Assembly (NCBI RefSeq): GCF_003024805.1
Contig: NZ_PUEC01000016.1
Location: 19,131-83,130, forward strand
Length of the DNA: 64,000 bases
Origin: Duncaniella muris
GTDB taxonomy: Bacteria > Bacteroidota > Bacteroidia > Bacteroidales > Muribaculaceae
Direction: 5' to 3'
A program made the position numbers and the translations under genes. Shown piece after piece: positions 35,201 through 42,549 of this stretch. How positions within the stretch are numbered: the stretch's first letter is position 1; every line of letters starts with the position of its first letter. The notes beneath the pieces are model-generated. The model was not told the DNA's origin and ran no database searches. It worked only from the letters and a program-made list of their open reading frames with translations.

Positions 35201-35547
35201 AAATGCCCTCGCGCCGCTGGAACAAGCCTTCGATCATGCTCACCTGCGAGGCCAACTACTCCAACGCCCACGGCACCCCCTGGGTCTACCGCCACATGAA
35301 ACTCGGAAAGGTGGTCGGTATGCCCGTCCCCGGCACCATGAGCTCGGTCAACTGGATCGACATGCAGGACCCCTCGCTCGTGTTCGGCATTCCCGTGATC
35401 GGTTTCCGCACCGCCGAAGGCAACTATCTTGAAAACACCCAGCTTGAGCCTGACGTGAAGGTGGCCAACGACCCCGCCCGCATAGTCCTCGGTATCGACG
35501 ACCAGCTCAAAACCGCCGTTGAGACCCTCCTCAAAGACCTCCGCTGA
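32275..35547 (+). CDS. Tricorn-type S41 peptidase (exported)
   Basis: A 1090-residue protease with signal peptide MNRRNLLATLLAGAALGAGA. Two beta-propellers made of WD40/PD40-like repeats follow (many SPDGSKIAF-type and FTSDRDGN-type turns, roughly 25-590). A Lys/Ala-rich linker with KADGKKKADSKADKDKAAKSDKDKDSK lies near 580-620. A core region, then a PDZ domain (GLKVGEVLAGGPFG, PGAVITAINGTEIG), and the S41 domain complete it. The nucleophile Ser is expected in ANYSNAHG, after the GYVHIKSMND and DTRNNGGG segments. Archaeal tricorn degrades peptides; here a periplasmic role is inferred from the signal peptide. I start at the signal peptide and not 13 codons earlier. Confidence 0.9.
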   Translation: MNRRNLLATLLAGAALGAGAVTPMWLRDVRISPDGSKIAFTYKGDIFTVPAKGGEATRLTANEAYEAMPVWSPDGSKIAFTSDREGNADIYIMDSRGGEATRLTFNSVAETPWAFTPDGSAVVYSASIQDAPGSLLFPSSWQTELYSVPVSGGRPMQILSTPAEAVSYLPDGKSFLYMDRKGLEDEWRKHHTSSVTRDLWKYDAASGRHTNLTDRAGEDRNPVVSPDGKTVWFLSERDGGSFNVYSAPVDDLSKASRLTNFTTHPVRFLSRGADGTLAFTYDGEIYTMTPGAKPSKVRIDITADQSEPLRIRNFSSGASGAVPSPDGKQVAFSNRGDIFVTSVDYPTTRQITSTPAAENFISWGSDNRTLYYTSDRDGHLNIYSAKIGRDEDPNFPNATLVEETAIFPAGDRTDRANPVISPDGKQMAFTIDRRDIAVMDLASKKVRRLTKGNICNDRDGMLDYSWSPDGKWLVAVVDMHRRSPYFDIAIINAADGTITNITNSAYMNQSPRWVMGGDAILFLSDRYGMRSHASWGSQYDVLLAFTNQAAYDRFRLSPEDFQLQKELKASRAKAAAKPAAKADGKKKADSKADKDKAAKSDKDKDSKTINVELDGITDRIVRLTPFSASMSDAYIDDQGETLWFLAQVDNGYDLWKKDLRKGTVSLASKLGARPTGMQPAAAGKTLFLTGGGAIRKMSLPGGKIDGVSFSATQKFDAAAEREYMYDYMLTEAEKRFFGTDMNGTDWKAMGKAYRKFLPHISHNADFAELTSEILGEINVSHSGGRYYPQGAREATASLGLLYDMTYPGPGLKVGEVLAGGPFGHADSSMKPGAVITAINGTEIGSKTDPTVMLNSLAGRKTLVAFTLPSGEKAEEVVLPVRASVINGLLYDRWVKRNAHLVDSLSNGRLGYVHIKSMNDESYRTIYADILGKYNECDGIVIDTRNNGGGRLHEDIEVLFSGKKYLTQEIKGQPVGEMPSRRWNKPSIMLTCEANYSNAHGTPWVYRHMKLGKVVGMPVPGTMSSVNWIDMQDPSLVFGIPVIGFRTAEGNYLENTQLEPDVKVANDPARIVLGIDDQLKTAVETLLKDLR

Positions 35548-35585
35548 ACCTGAGGCAAAACCTCACAAGGCTCTAATAAATCCAG

Positions 35586-35630
35586 TTAGTCCGATTAGTC
35601 CGATTAGCCAGATCGGACTAATCGGATTAA
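35586..35630 (+). terminator. Terminator after the tricorn-type protease
   Basis: Arms TTAGTCCGATTAGTCCGAT and ATCGGACTAATCGGATTAA pair with a single G-U/mismatch around a short loop, followed by TTTT. Each arm is itself an 8-base direct repeat. Confidence 0.85.
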
Positions 35631-35669
35631 TTTTCGTTTCAAAGCACTCCAATAAAAAGACCCTCGGCT

Positions 35670-35699
35670 TTTGAATTTATGCGAATTTCATTATATTTG
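35670..35699 (+). promoter_or_regulatory. Promoter of the DUF3791-DUF3990 operon
   Basis: TTTG (35670-35673), 18 bases, then TATATTTG (35692-35699). Transcription would start near 35706, so the MITE-like repeat 35719-35788 would lie almost entirely in the 5' leader and could fold there. Confidence 0.65.
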
Positions 35700-35718
35700 C
35701 GTAATAAAACTACTCGGC

Positions 35719-35788
35719 TAAGTAACTCTGAAAAAGATCATCCATCGGAGCTGCTTATGCACATCTGTTAATTTTGAAGAGTTACTTA
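35719..35788. repeat. MITE-like inverted-repeat element, short copy
   Basis: A 70-base element with ends TAAGTAACTCT and AGAGTTACTTA, the longest pairing extending through GAAAA/TTTTGA. A TCCAT/GGAG dyad is inside. The right end directly precedes the ATG of the first DUF3791 gene (…TTA then ATG). A 200-base relative with the same ends lies at 23786-23985. It is transcribed as part of the leader if the promoter at 35670 is right. Confidence 0.75.
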
Positions 35789-36004
35789 ATGACATTTGAT
35801 CAACTGGACTTCACCACATATTGTATAGGCGCACTCTCGGAGAGACTCAAACTCTCACAGCCAACAGTATTCCGAATGCTGAAAGACTCGGATATTCTTG
35901 GCAGCTATATTGTGCCCGGCTACGAAGTGCTTCATACATACAGTCCCGAATACATTGCCGACGACCTTGTCAGTCTCATGAAAGAAAGAGGGGTAATACA
36001 ATGA
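35789..36004 (+). CDS. DUF3791 protein, candidate antitoxin (first)
   Basis: A 71-residue acidic protein. It has the DUF3791 pattern: a YCIGALSERLKLSQPTVFRMLKDSD helix-turn-like half, then IVPGYEVLHTYSPEYIADDLVSLMKERG. The hydrophobic/charged spacing suggests a compact helical bundle. The ATG at 35789 follows the repeat immediately; a TTG five codons earlier lies inside the repeat and is less likely. The stop overlaps the next start in ATGA, which means tight coupling to the DUF3990 gene. DUF3791 genes commonly accompany DUF3990 genes. The antitoxin role is inference. Confidence 0.8.
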   Translation: MTFDQLDFTTYCIGALSERLKLSQPTVFRMLKDSDILGSYIVPGYEVLHTYSPEYIADDLVSLMKERGVIQ

Positions 36005-36471
36005 AAGTCTACCACACATCAACCATTGAAATAATCAATCCTGACATCATTCATTCCCGCGAAGGTCTTGATTTCGGCAAAGGATTCTACTGCACAGTGC
36101 TTCGGGAACAGGCCGAAGCCTATGGATTGCGATTCTCGCTCAGGGGAATTCCAGCAATACTCAACGAATACGTCCTCGACTCGGCCTATCTCGAAGCCAA
36201 CATCAGGCAGTTTGTGTCATATGATGAAGAATGGCTTGACTTCATCATGGCAAACCGGCAGAATCAGCCGGTGACAGACTATGAAATCATTGAGGGAGGA
36301 GTAGCCGACGACAAGATATTCCGGACAATAGACCTGTATCTTTCAGGCGACATCACCAAAACCGACGCGCTCAACAGACTTAAATACGAAAAACCAAATC
36401 ACCAGATTTGTTTCAGATCACAGAGCGTTATAGACCGATATCTGAAATTTGTTTCATCTACAGAATTGTAA
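36001..36471 (+). CDS. DUF3990 protein, candidate ADP-ribosyltransferase toxin
   Basis: A 156-residue protein of the DUF3990 family, which I recall as belonging to the ADP-ribosyltransferase superfamily. It opens with VYHTS (residues 3-7), which fits an NAD-binding first motif. LDFGKGFYCT (23-32) fits the second, with the Tyr, and EWLDFIMANR and YEIIEGGVADDKIFRTI (94-110) are the family's conserved later blocks, holding the candidate acidic residues. It ends in CFRSQSVIDRYLKF. It is coupled to an upstream DUF3791 gene and followed, four bases later, by another. This two-sided arrangement suggests a toxin neutralised by small partners. Enzymatic activity and target are unproven. Confidence 0.8.
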   Translation: MKVYHTSTIEIINPDIIHSREGLDFGKGFYCTVLREQAEAYGLRFSLRGIPAILNEYVLDSAYLEANIRQFVSYDEEWLDFIMANRQNQPVTDYEIIEGGVADDKIFRTIDLYLSGDITKTDALNRLKYEKPNHQICFRSQSVIDRYLKFVSSTEL

Positions 36472-36475
36472 ACCG

Positions 36476-36709
36476 ATGGATGGACGAAGAATTGTATTGC
36501 AAATGAAGTATGCCCGCATAATCAGCGGGCTTGCCGCCCGACTGGGGCTGTCGATCGAAAAAGCTATGGAGATATTCTATGGCTCAGCCACATTTCAGCT
36601 GATAGAAAAAGGCATTGCCGATCTTCACGCCCGATCGGAAATTTACCTTGTCGATGAGCTCATCCTCGAACTCTCGGCCGCAAAAAATCAGTCAAACGCT
36701 TGCAGGTAA
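36476..36709 (+). CDS. DUF3791-like protein, candidate antitoxin (second)
   Basis: A 77-residue protein with the same general layout as the first DUF3791 protein: YARIISGLAARLGLSIEKAMEIFYGSATFQLIEKGIADLHARSEIYLVDELILEL. It is divergent from the first, since the VLHT block reads DLHA. A start at the internal Met ten residues in (36503) is also possible. The gene begins four bases after the DUF3990 stop. The promoter of rplS overlaps its last codons. Two unlike DUF3791 partners on either side of one DUF3990 protein is the notable point. Confidence 0.7.
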   Translation: MDGRRIVLQMKYARIISGLAARLGLSIEKAMEIFYGSATFQLIEKGIADLHARSEIYLVDELILELSAAKNQSNACR

Positions 36710-36730
36710 ACAGATTTTCCACTACCTTTG
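36700..36730 (+). promoter_or_regulatory. Promoter for rplS
   Basis: TTG (36700-36702), 20 bases, then TACCTTTG (36723-36730). The -33 box lies inside the end of the preceding DUF3791-like gene, so the accessory operon abuts the rplS unit with almost no spare DNA. Confidence 0.65.
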
Positions 36731-36815
36731 CACCCGAATTCGCAATCTCTGGCAAGGACAAGCAGCCTGCGTATATTGCGAGCAGTGTTAACATTTTTAA
36801 TATACGTATAGAAAA

Positions 36816-37175
36816 ATGGACTTAATTAAAGTTGCTGAAGAAGCTTTCGCCACAGGCAAGCAGCACCCTGACTTCCAGCCCGGCGACACCATCACCGTCG
36901 CTTATCGAATCAAGGAAGGTAACAAGGAACGTATCCAGCAGTATCGCGGTGTCGTTATCCGCATTTCCGGTGACGGCAACAAGCGCCGCTTCACCGTACG
37001 CAAAATCTCCGACAACATCGGCGTTGAGCGTATCTTCCCCATCGAATCACCGTTTATCGACTCAATTACCATCAACAAATATGGTAAAGTGCGTCGCGCT
37101 AAACTCTACTACCTCCGCTCACTCACCGGCAAAAAGGCCCGTATCAAAGAGCGCCGCGTAGTCAAGAAAGCTTAA
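36816..37175 (+). CDS. rplS: Ribosomal protein bL19
   Basis: A 119-residue large-subunit protein located at the subunit interface. Family signatures are [60 protein letters not shown] and [22 protein letters not shown]. Normal length. It is separated from trmD/rpsP, its partners in many bacteria, and stands alone here. Confidence 0.97.
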   Translation: MDLIKVAEEAFATGKQHPDFQPGDTITVAYRIKEGNKERIQQYRGVVIRISGDGNKRRFTVRKISDNIGVERIFPIESPFIDSITINKYGKVRRAKLYYLRSLTGKKARIKERRVVKKA

Positions 37176-37230
37176 AAAAAGTAATACCCGCCCGTCCGGG
37201 CGTCCCCCAACTCCATCGCCCGGACACTTC

Positions 37231-37282
37231 AAAGAACCGCAAGTCGTATCACCGTGAGGCGAGAAAACTTCTGCGGTTCTTT
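37231..37282 (+). terminator. Terminator after rplS
   Basis: Arms AAAGAACCGCA and TGCGGTTCTTT around a 30-base loop, followed by ATCTTTTT. The same hairpin could terminate the small minus-strand gene whose stop is at 37294. Confidence 0.85.
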
Positions 37283-37293
37283 ATCTTTTTCCG

Positions 37294-37440
37294 TCAGAGT
37301 GCAGGCATCACAGCCGCAGCCACATCTGTATCACCGAAAATGTCAGCGATAGTCAGCCACAGAAAAAGCAGTATGATCAGAACTACCACTCCGATCACAA
37401 GCCACACAGCAGTCCCTGATTTTGATTTTTTCTCACTCAT
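37294..37440 (-). CDS. 48-residue single-helix membrane protein
   Basis: ATG (37438-37440) to TGA encodes 48 residues: a basic start MSEKKSKSGT, then a strong membrane helix of about 21 residues (AVWLVIGVVVLIILLFLWLT), then an acidic end with DIFGDTDVAAA. The positive-inside pattern suggests the N-terminus faces the cytoplasm. A shared hairpin stands just past the stop and an A/T-rich leader lies before the start. No family is recognised. Composition is convincing for a small membrane protein, but conservation could not be checked. Confidence 0.55.
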   Translation of the reverse strand: MSEKKSKSGTAVWLVIGVVVLIILLFLWLTIADIFGDTDVAAAVMPAL

Positions 37441-37614
37441 AATATAAATTAGTTAAAACAGAGGTTAGCAAATCTTTCAACCTTTACAACACACGCCCGC
37501 CCCCAAAAGTTGCCCCTACGGCAAAAATCGCCAAAAACTCCGAAAGATTGCCCTAAATCAACCCGCTCACCAAATTTTAACATAATTGTTATATTATATT
37601 AAGCGCAGATGCAC

Positions 37615-37622
37615 TAACTTTG
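37615..37622 (+). promoter_or_regulatory. Promoter -7 box for the secreted Big_2-like protein
   Basis: TAACTTTG followed by CATT, about 80 bases before the ATG. A TTG at 37586 is too far to be an ideal -33 box. The region 37441-37614 otherwise shows nothing. Confidence 0.5.
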
Positions 37623-37702
37623 CATTATATATCTGCTTAGACTCTCCACCGGAACACGAAATAACATCCCTCTTAGCTTAATTAATTATAAATCAATCGC
37701 TT

Positions 37703-39163
37703 ATGAAAAAAACTTTACTCTCACTCGCAATTTTGCTCCTCGGCCTCGGCGCAAATGCCCAAGAAGTCCTTTCATCCATCGAGTTCAAACAAAACAGTAC
37801 AGACTATGAAAAAATAGGTAATTATACTGATACCTGGAAATCAACAGATGAAAAATGGGTATTCAAGGGCTTTAATAACAACAAAAACGGCTGGGATTTC
37901 ATTGCAGGCGGCCGAAAAAATAATGCTTCAGAGCCTTATTTCTACACCGGAGTTTATGCAGCCCCCGTATCGAAGATTGTTATAGGTATAGCAGCCCGTT
38001 ATACAGCAAGCGCTATCACTTCAGCAACCTTATATGTTGCAGATACTAACACTTTTGAGAATGCGGTTAAAACTTCGCTCACTCTGCCTACCGGTGCAAA
38101 TTCAGATTGGACAATCACAATTCCCAATCCGGCAGAAAACAAATATTACAAAGTTGGCCTTGTAATTCCATCTCAAAAATCTAACGGTCAGGCGATATCA
38201 ATTAATAAGATTACCGTATATGGTAAATCTGATAAGGCTGATGCAGAGTATGCTTTTTCAAAGGCTTCTGTTTGTGCCCCATTAGGATCTTCAATTGATG
38301 CACCTGATTTTACTTGTGCAGAAGGTGCTCCTGCCCCTGAATATGTGTCATCGAATACTGACGTGGCAACTGTAAACTCAGCTACCGGTGCCGTGACAAT
38401 TGTTGGTGTGGGAACCGCTGAAATTTCTGCAAAATCAGAATCAAATGATAAATTCCTTGCAGGATCGGCTTCGTATAAAGTTTATGTAGGACAGCCTGTA
38501 AACTCGATTGCTGAAACAATGGCGATCACTGATAAAGCAACACTGCTCTATATCAACTATCCCCTGACTGTTGCTTTCAAGAACTTCAATAACACTTTCG
38601 CTTGCAACGGCAATGATTTTATCCAGGTCTATGGTACTCAGCCTGCCTACACCGTCGGCGATGTGATCCCCGCAGGTTGGATCGGCTGCTATGACTTGTT
38701 TAACAAAACTACCCCTGAGATCATTAATCCTATCGACATGCCTGAGGCCACTGAAAACAACGGCTTCACTCCTGCAAAAGTTTCAGAAATCACAACTGCT
38801 GATGTAAACAAGGTTGTGACAATTGAAAACGTTGTGTTTGCGGAAGCTACCCCCTCTACAAAAGACAACTTTACCGGAACAGTTAATGGCTCGGAAGTTG
38901 CGATGCGCAACAACTACACTATCAAAGGTGTCGAAGCCGGAACCTACAATGTGACCGGTGTGGTGGCTATCTATAGCGGAAAAGCTCAGTTCAACGTAAC
39001 CGGCTATGAAAAGGTTGTAGATACCGGCATCGCCGACATCGTAGCTGACGAAAACGCCCCCGTGGAATACTTCAACCTCCAGGGCATCCGCGTTGAAAAC
39101 CCCGAAAACGGTCTTTATATCCGTCGTCAGGGCAACAAAGTCACCAAGGTGATTGTTAAGTAA
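37703..39163 (+). CDS. Secreted protein with Ig-like (Big_2) repeat and C-terminal tail
   Basis: A 486-residue exported protein. Signal peptide 1-20 ends at ANAQ. Residues 25-175 form a beta-rich jelly-roll-like region, and about 180-262 a Big_2-like domain (EYVSSNTDVATVNSATGAVTIVGVGTAEISA). A second beta-rich region at 270-430 resembles OB-like or Ig-like modules. The tail (452-486) has EYFNLQGIRV, NPENGLYIRRQGNKVTKVIVK, which resembles a short type-IX-like sorting or anchoring tail seen in Muribaculaceae and Prevotella secreted proteins. Codon use is AT-richer than in the neighbours. Ligand unknown. Confidence 0.75.
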   Translation: MKKTLLSLAILLLGLGANAQEVLSSIEFKQNSTDYEKIGNYTDTWKSTDEKWVFKGFNNNKNGWDFIAGGRKNNASEPYFYTGVYAAPVSKIVIGIAARYTASAITSATLYVADTNTFENAVKTSLTLPTGANSDWTITIPNPAENKYYKVGLVIPSQKSNGQAISINKITVYGKSDKADAEYAFSKASVCAPLGSSIDAPDFTCAEGAPAPEYVSSNTDVATVNSATGAVTIVGVGTAEISAKSESNDKFLAGSASYKVYVGQPVNSIAETMAITDKATLLYINYPLTVAFKNFNNTFACNGNDFIQVYGTQPAYTVGDVIPAGWIGCYDLFNKTTPEIINPIDMPEATENNGFTPAKVSEITTADVNKVVTIENVVFAEATPSTKDNFTGTVNGSEVAMRNNYTIKGVEAGTYNVTGVVAIYSGKAQFNVTGYEKVVDTGIADIVADENAPVEYFNLQGIRVENPENGLYIRRQGNKVTKVIVK

Positions 39164-39195
39164 ACAGACTACAAACCGAATCTATAATATCGGAC

Positions 39196-39228
39196 AGCAT
39201 CCGTCCCTCCGTGGAGAGGGCGGATGCT
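39196..39228 (+). terminator. Terminator after the secreted protein gene
   Basis: AGCATCCG-(T)CCCTC and GAGGG-CGGATGCT pair across a tiny loop, followed by TTTTTTATT. Strong intrinsic terminator. Confidence 0.92.
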
Positions 39229-39355
39229 TTTTTATTCCCCCCGATAATTGCGGCGGGGATTGGAATAGCGGATGTCCGCCAACGGCACACCGGAGGGGTA
39301 CGGGACGGCGGGGCGTGCGGAATCTGAATGGGTACGGGACAGCGGGGGAGTGATG

Positions 39356-39799
39356 GTAAATCGGTGTCCTCGGCCGGACACCAGCCGTTTGTGTAAATCA
39401 TGTACCCGTGACACCGCAGCGCACAGCGCGCAGGTGTCACGGGCTACGAGTAAATCAGCGTCCTCTGGACGCCATCAGCCGATGCGTAACGGCGAATGAT
39501 CCGGAGGCCATTAGCCGAAGCGTAACGGCGAATGATCCGGAGGCCATTAGCCGAAGCGTGACAGCGTATGTCCCGGACGCCATTAGCCGAAGCGTGACAG
39601 CGTATGTCCCGCCGATTTTATCCGGACGGGTATTGGACAGCGGGTGTCCGCAGGTAGTGTTTCCGGATGGGTATGGGACAGCGGGTGTCCGCCAGGACAC
39701 CGATTTAATCGTAGCCCCCGACACCGCGCGCAGCACAAGGTGTCGGGGGAATAGATATTAACCAAAAATGAAGGTGTCCGGTCGAGGACACCGATTTAC
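39356..39799. repeat. Palindromic repeat island B
   Basis: A 444-base island bounded by inverted copies of the 27-base palindromic motif, at 39356-39382 and 39773-39799. Inside are CCCGTGACACC/GGTGTCACGGG (39405-39443, same orientation as in island A), four 36-base tandem units, two copies of a GGGTATGGGACAGCGGGTG-like block, and a GACACC…GGTGTCGGGGG hairpin near 39690-39750 in the opposite orientation to island A. There is no credible coding content. The adjacent 39229-39355 is GC-rich and holds related fragments; 39800-39919 shows two loose direct repeats (GACGGGATG). Confidence 0.8.
39471..39613. repeat. Four tandem 36-base units
   Basis: Units at 39471, 39507, 39543 and 39579 begin GCCATTAGCCGAAGCGT (first unit two changes) and contain ACGGCGAATGATCCGGAG or ACAGCGTATGTCCCGGAC. 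No spacers separate them, so this is not a CRISPR array. Units 1-2 and 3-4 form two sub-types. Confidence 0.85.
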
Positions 39800-39919
39800 C
39801 ATCACGAATTCGGCCCTATCCGGTATGTATGGATGACGGATTCCCGCCGACGGGATGTGAACCTATGCAGATGATCGGCTGACGGGATGCAAACCCATGA
39901 GTTGTATGCCGGGGGATGG

Positions 39920-40981
39920 TCAGGCCTGGCGGATGTAGTCGGCTATCCATGCGCCGACGGCATCGGTGCCGTAGGTGGCGCCGCCTTCAACCTGGATTTC
40001 GGGGGTACGGACATTGGCGTCAAGCGATGCATTGACCGCCTTGCGGATCAGCGCTCCCTCTTCCATGAGGTTGAAATACTCGAAAAGCATGGCCACAGAG
40101 AGAATCTGGGCCAGAGGGTTGGCGATGTTCATGCCCTTGGCCTGCGGCCATGAGCCGTGGATGGGCTCGAAAACAGGAGTCTTCTCTCCGGTGGAAGCCG
40201 AGGGCAGAAGGCCCATCGAACCGGATATGACAGACCCTTCGTCGGTCAGAATGTCGCCGAAGGTGTTTTCGGTCACCATCACATCGAAGAAGCGGGGCTC
40301 CTGGATCATGCGCATGGCTGCGTTGTCGACATACATATAGTCAGTGTCTACGTCGGGATACTGCGGTGCGATTTCCTGGGCCACCTTGCGCCAGAGACGC
40401 GAAGAGGCGAGCACGTTGGCTTTGTCGACCACGGTCAGATGGCGGCGGCGACGGCGCGCATAGCTGTAGGCCACGTGGAGAATGCGTTCGATCTCCGGGC
40501 GGGTGTAGGCATTGGTGTCATAGGCGCGGTCGTTGTCTTCGTATTTCTCGCCGAAATACATTCCGCCGGTGAGCTCGCGGATGCAGATGAAATCGGCACC
40601 CTCCACCAGCTCGGCGCGCAGCGGAGATTTGTGGATCAGACACCGGAAAGTCTCCACGGGCCGGATGTTGGCGAAAAGGCCGAGTTTTTTGCGCATGGCG
40701 AGCAGGCCCTGTTCGGGGCGCACTTTGGCGTTGGGGTCGTTGTCGAATTTAGGGTCGCCCACAGCCGAGAAGAGCACTGCATCGGCCCAGAGGCAGGTCT
40801 CGAATGTCTCTTCAGGGAAGGGATCGCCCACCTTGTCAATTGCGTCGGCTCCACAGATGGCGTAGCGGTATTCAACCGCGTGGCCGAATTTTTCACACAC
40901 AGCCGTCATGACGTCCACGCCCTGACGGGAGATTTCCGGGCCGATGCCATCGCCGGGAAGTACTGCTATTTTGAGGTTCAT
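39920..40981 (-). CDS. leuB: 3-isopropylmalate dehydrogenase
   Basis: Oxidatively decarboxylates 3-isopropylmalate in leucine synthesis, using NAD. It has 353 residues. Visible are LPGDGIGPE near 8-16, [10 protein letters not shown] near 140, the catalytic YTRPEIERI and [15 protein letters not shown] segments, [17 protein letters not shown] with the metal-binding Asp, and EPIHGSWP near 288. The reading frame is open far upstream within the next gene, but the family start is [12 protein letters not shown]. It is the last gene of the leu operon, with a 28-base gap before it. Confidence 0.96.
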   Translation of the reverse strand: MNLKIAVLPGDGIGPEISRQGVDVMTAVCEKFGHAVEYRYAICGADAIDKVGDPFPEETFETCLWADAVLFSAVGDPKFDNDPNAKVRPEQGLLAMRKKLGLFANIRPVETFRCLIHKSPLRAELVEGADFICIRELTGGMYFGEKYEDNDRAYDTNAYTRPEIERILHVAYSYARRRRRHLTVVDKANVLASSRLWRKVAQEIAPQYPDVDTDYMYVDNAAMRMIQEPRFFDVMVTENTFGDILTDEGSVISGSMGLLPSASTGEKTPVFEPIHGSWPQAKGMNIANPLAQILSVAMLFEYFNLMEEGALIRKAVNASLDANVRTPEIQVEGGATYGTDAVGAWIADYIRQA

Positions 40982-41009
40982 TGTCTGAAGAAGTTTCTGA
41001 ATGATTTTT

Positions 41010-42545
41010 TTAGTCGGTATTTTTTGTCGGCAGCGTCTCAAGGATGTTGAGCATCTTGACGGTTGCCTGGATTGCGGCCTCGGTCTGGTCGGCGTCGAGT
41101 CCGCGGGTCTTGAAGAGGTTGCCCTGAAAATTCCAGGTGATGGTGGTGTGGACCAAAGCGTCGGTCTTGCCGCCGGGGGGGATGTTGACCGTATAGTTGG
41201 CGAGGGTGGGGAAGGTGCGCCGGAGTTTCTCGTTGTAGATTCGTCTGACGGCGCGCATGAAGGCGTCGAACTGACCGTCGCCCACGGCGCTTTCCTGAAA
41301 CTCCGCACCGTCTACCACGAGTTTCACTGTGGCCGTAGGGCGCAGGCCCTGCGAGAGGCTGAGCGCGTAGTTGTCGACGCGGACTTTCGAAGGGATGGCC
41401 TGGTGTTTGAGCACGTCGGCCACTATGAATGGCAGATCGTCCTGGGTCACTATCTCTTTCTTGTCGCCGAGGCTGATGATGCGCTCGGTGACCTTCAGAA
41501 TGTCAGATTCGGACAGTTCAATGCCCAGCGCCTCAAGATTTTTCTTGATATTGGCCTTGCCTGAGGTCTTGCCGAGGGCATACTCGCGTTCGCGGCCGAA
41601 GCGTTCGGGCAGAAGGTCGTTGAAGTAGAGCTGGCTCTTGTTGTCGCCGTCGGCGTGGACGCCGGCACACTGGGTGAAGACGCTGTCGCCGATGATCGGC
41701 TTGTTCGGTGGCACCATTATTCCGGAGAAGGATTCGACGATGTGGCTGACCTTGTTGATCTTGCTCTCGTCGATGTCAGTTGTGGCTCCGAGCTGGTCAT
41801 GGATCACGGCCACGGCGCTTGAGAGCGTGGCGTTGCCGGCGCGTTCGCCCAGGCCGTTGATGGTGCAGTGCACCCCTTTGGCACCGCCTTTGACGGCGGC
41901 GAAGAGATTGGCCGTGGCCAGGTCATAGTCGTTGTGGGCGTGGAAGTCGAAGTGGAGATCCGGATAGCGCACGGTCATGGTGTGCATGTATGACAGCGTG
42001 TCGTAGGGGTTGAGAATGCCCAGTGTGTCAGGGAGCATGAAGCGTCTGACGGGCAGGTCTCTGATGGCGTCCATCAGCGCGAAAACGTAGTCAGGGGAGT
42101 GCTTCATGCCGTTTGACCAGTCTTCGAGGTAGATGTTGACGTCGAGTCCGGCCTCGCGGGCGCGGGCCACTTCGGCGGCTATCGCCTCGAAGTGCTGTCC
42201 GGGAGTCTGCCTGAGTTGCAGGTAGCAGTGTTTTTCCGAGCCTTTGGCCAGGAGGTTGATCACCTTTCCGCCCACGCCGCAGATCCAGCTGACGGAGCGT
42301 CCGCCGTCAAGGAATCCGAGCACCTCGATGCGGTCTGTGAAGCCTGTCTCCGCGGCCCATGCGCAGACCTTGCCCACCGCCTCGCGCTCGCCGTCGGAAA
42401 CTCGCGCCGAGGCTATCTCGATGCGCGGCACATGGAGCTCCTGCAGCAGCAGGCGGGTGATGGCGAGCTTCTCTGATGTGGAGAAGGATACGCCTGAGGT
42501 CTGCTCTCCGTCGCGGAGAGTGGTGTCCATTATCTCGATATACAT
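41010..42545 (-). CDS. Citramalate synthase-like (second isopropylmalate-synthase paralogue)
   Basis: A 511-residue enzyme of the DRE-TIM metallolyase family. Motifs are [15 protein letters not shown] at 7-21, [14 protein letters not shown] with metal-binding His residues, and [16 protein letters not shown]. The C-terminal regulatory (LeuA_dimer) domain follows from about 390. It is distinct from the LeuA in the same operon, being shifted in its substrate region. Similar paralogues make citramalate (for isoleucine) or act as homocitrate synthases. Citramalate from pyruvate is most likely given the leuCD/leuB neighbours, which could process both chains. Symbol withheld because specificity is unproven. 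Confidence 0.8.
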   Translation of the reverse strand: MYIEIMDTTLRDGEQTSGVSFSTSEKLAITRLLLQELHVPRIEIASARVSDGEREAVGKVCAWAAETGFTDRIEVLGFLDGGRSVSWICGVGGKVINLLAKGSEKHCYLQLRQTPGQHFEAIAAEVARAREAGLDVNIYLEDWSNGMKHSPDYVFALMDAIRDLPVRRFMLPDTLGILNPYDTLSYMHTMTVRYPDLHFDFHAHNDYDLATANLFAAVKGGAKGVHCTINGLGERAGNATLSSAVAVIHDQLGATTDIDESKINKVSHIVESFSGIMVPPNKPIIGDSVFTQCAGVHADGDNKSQLYFNDLLPERFGREREYALGKTSGKANIKKNLEALGIELSESDILKVTERIISLGDKKEIVTQDDLPFIVADVLKHQAIPSKVRVDNYALSLSQGLRPTATVKLVVDGAEFQESAVGDGQFDAFMRAVRRIYNEKLRRTFPTLANYTVNIPPGGKTDALVHTTITWNFQGNLFKTRGLDADQTEAAIQATVKMLNILETLPTKNTD

Positions 42546-42549
42546 AGGC

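Noticed and set aside
39471..39613. CRISPR array
   Set aside because: The 36-base units are directly adjacent with no spacers and no cas genes nearby.
39408..39761. 117-residue frame with 12-residue repeats in island B
   Set aside because: It arises from the 36-base tandem units inside a non-coding palindromic island.
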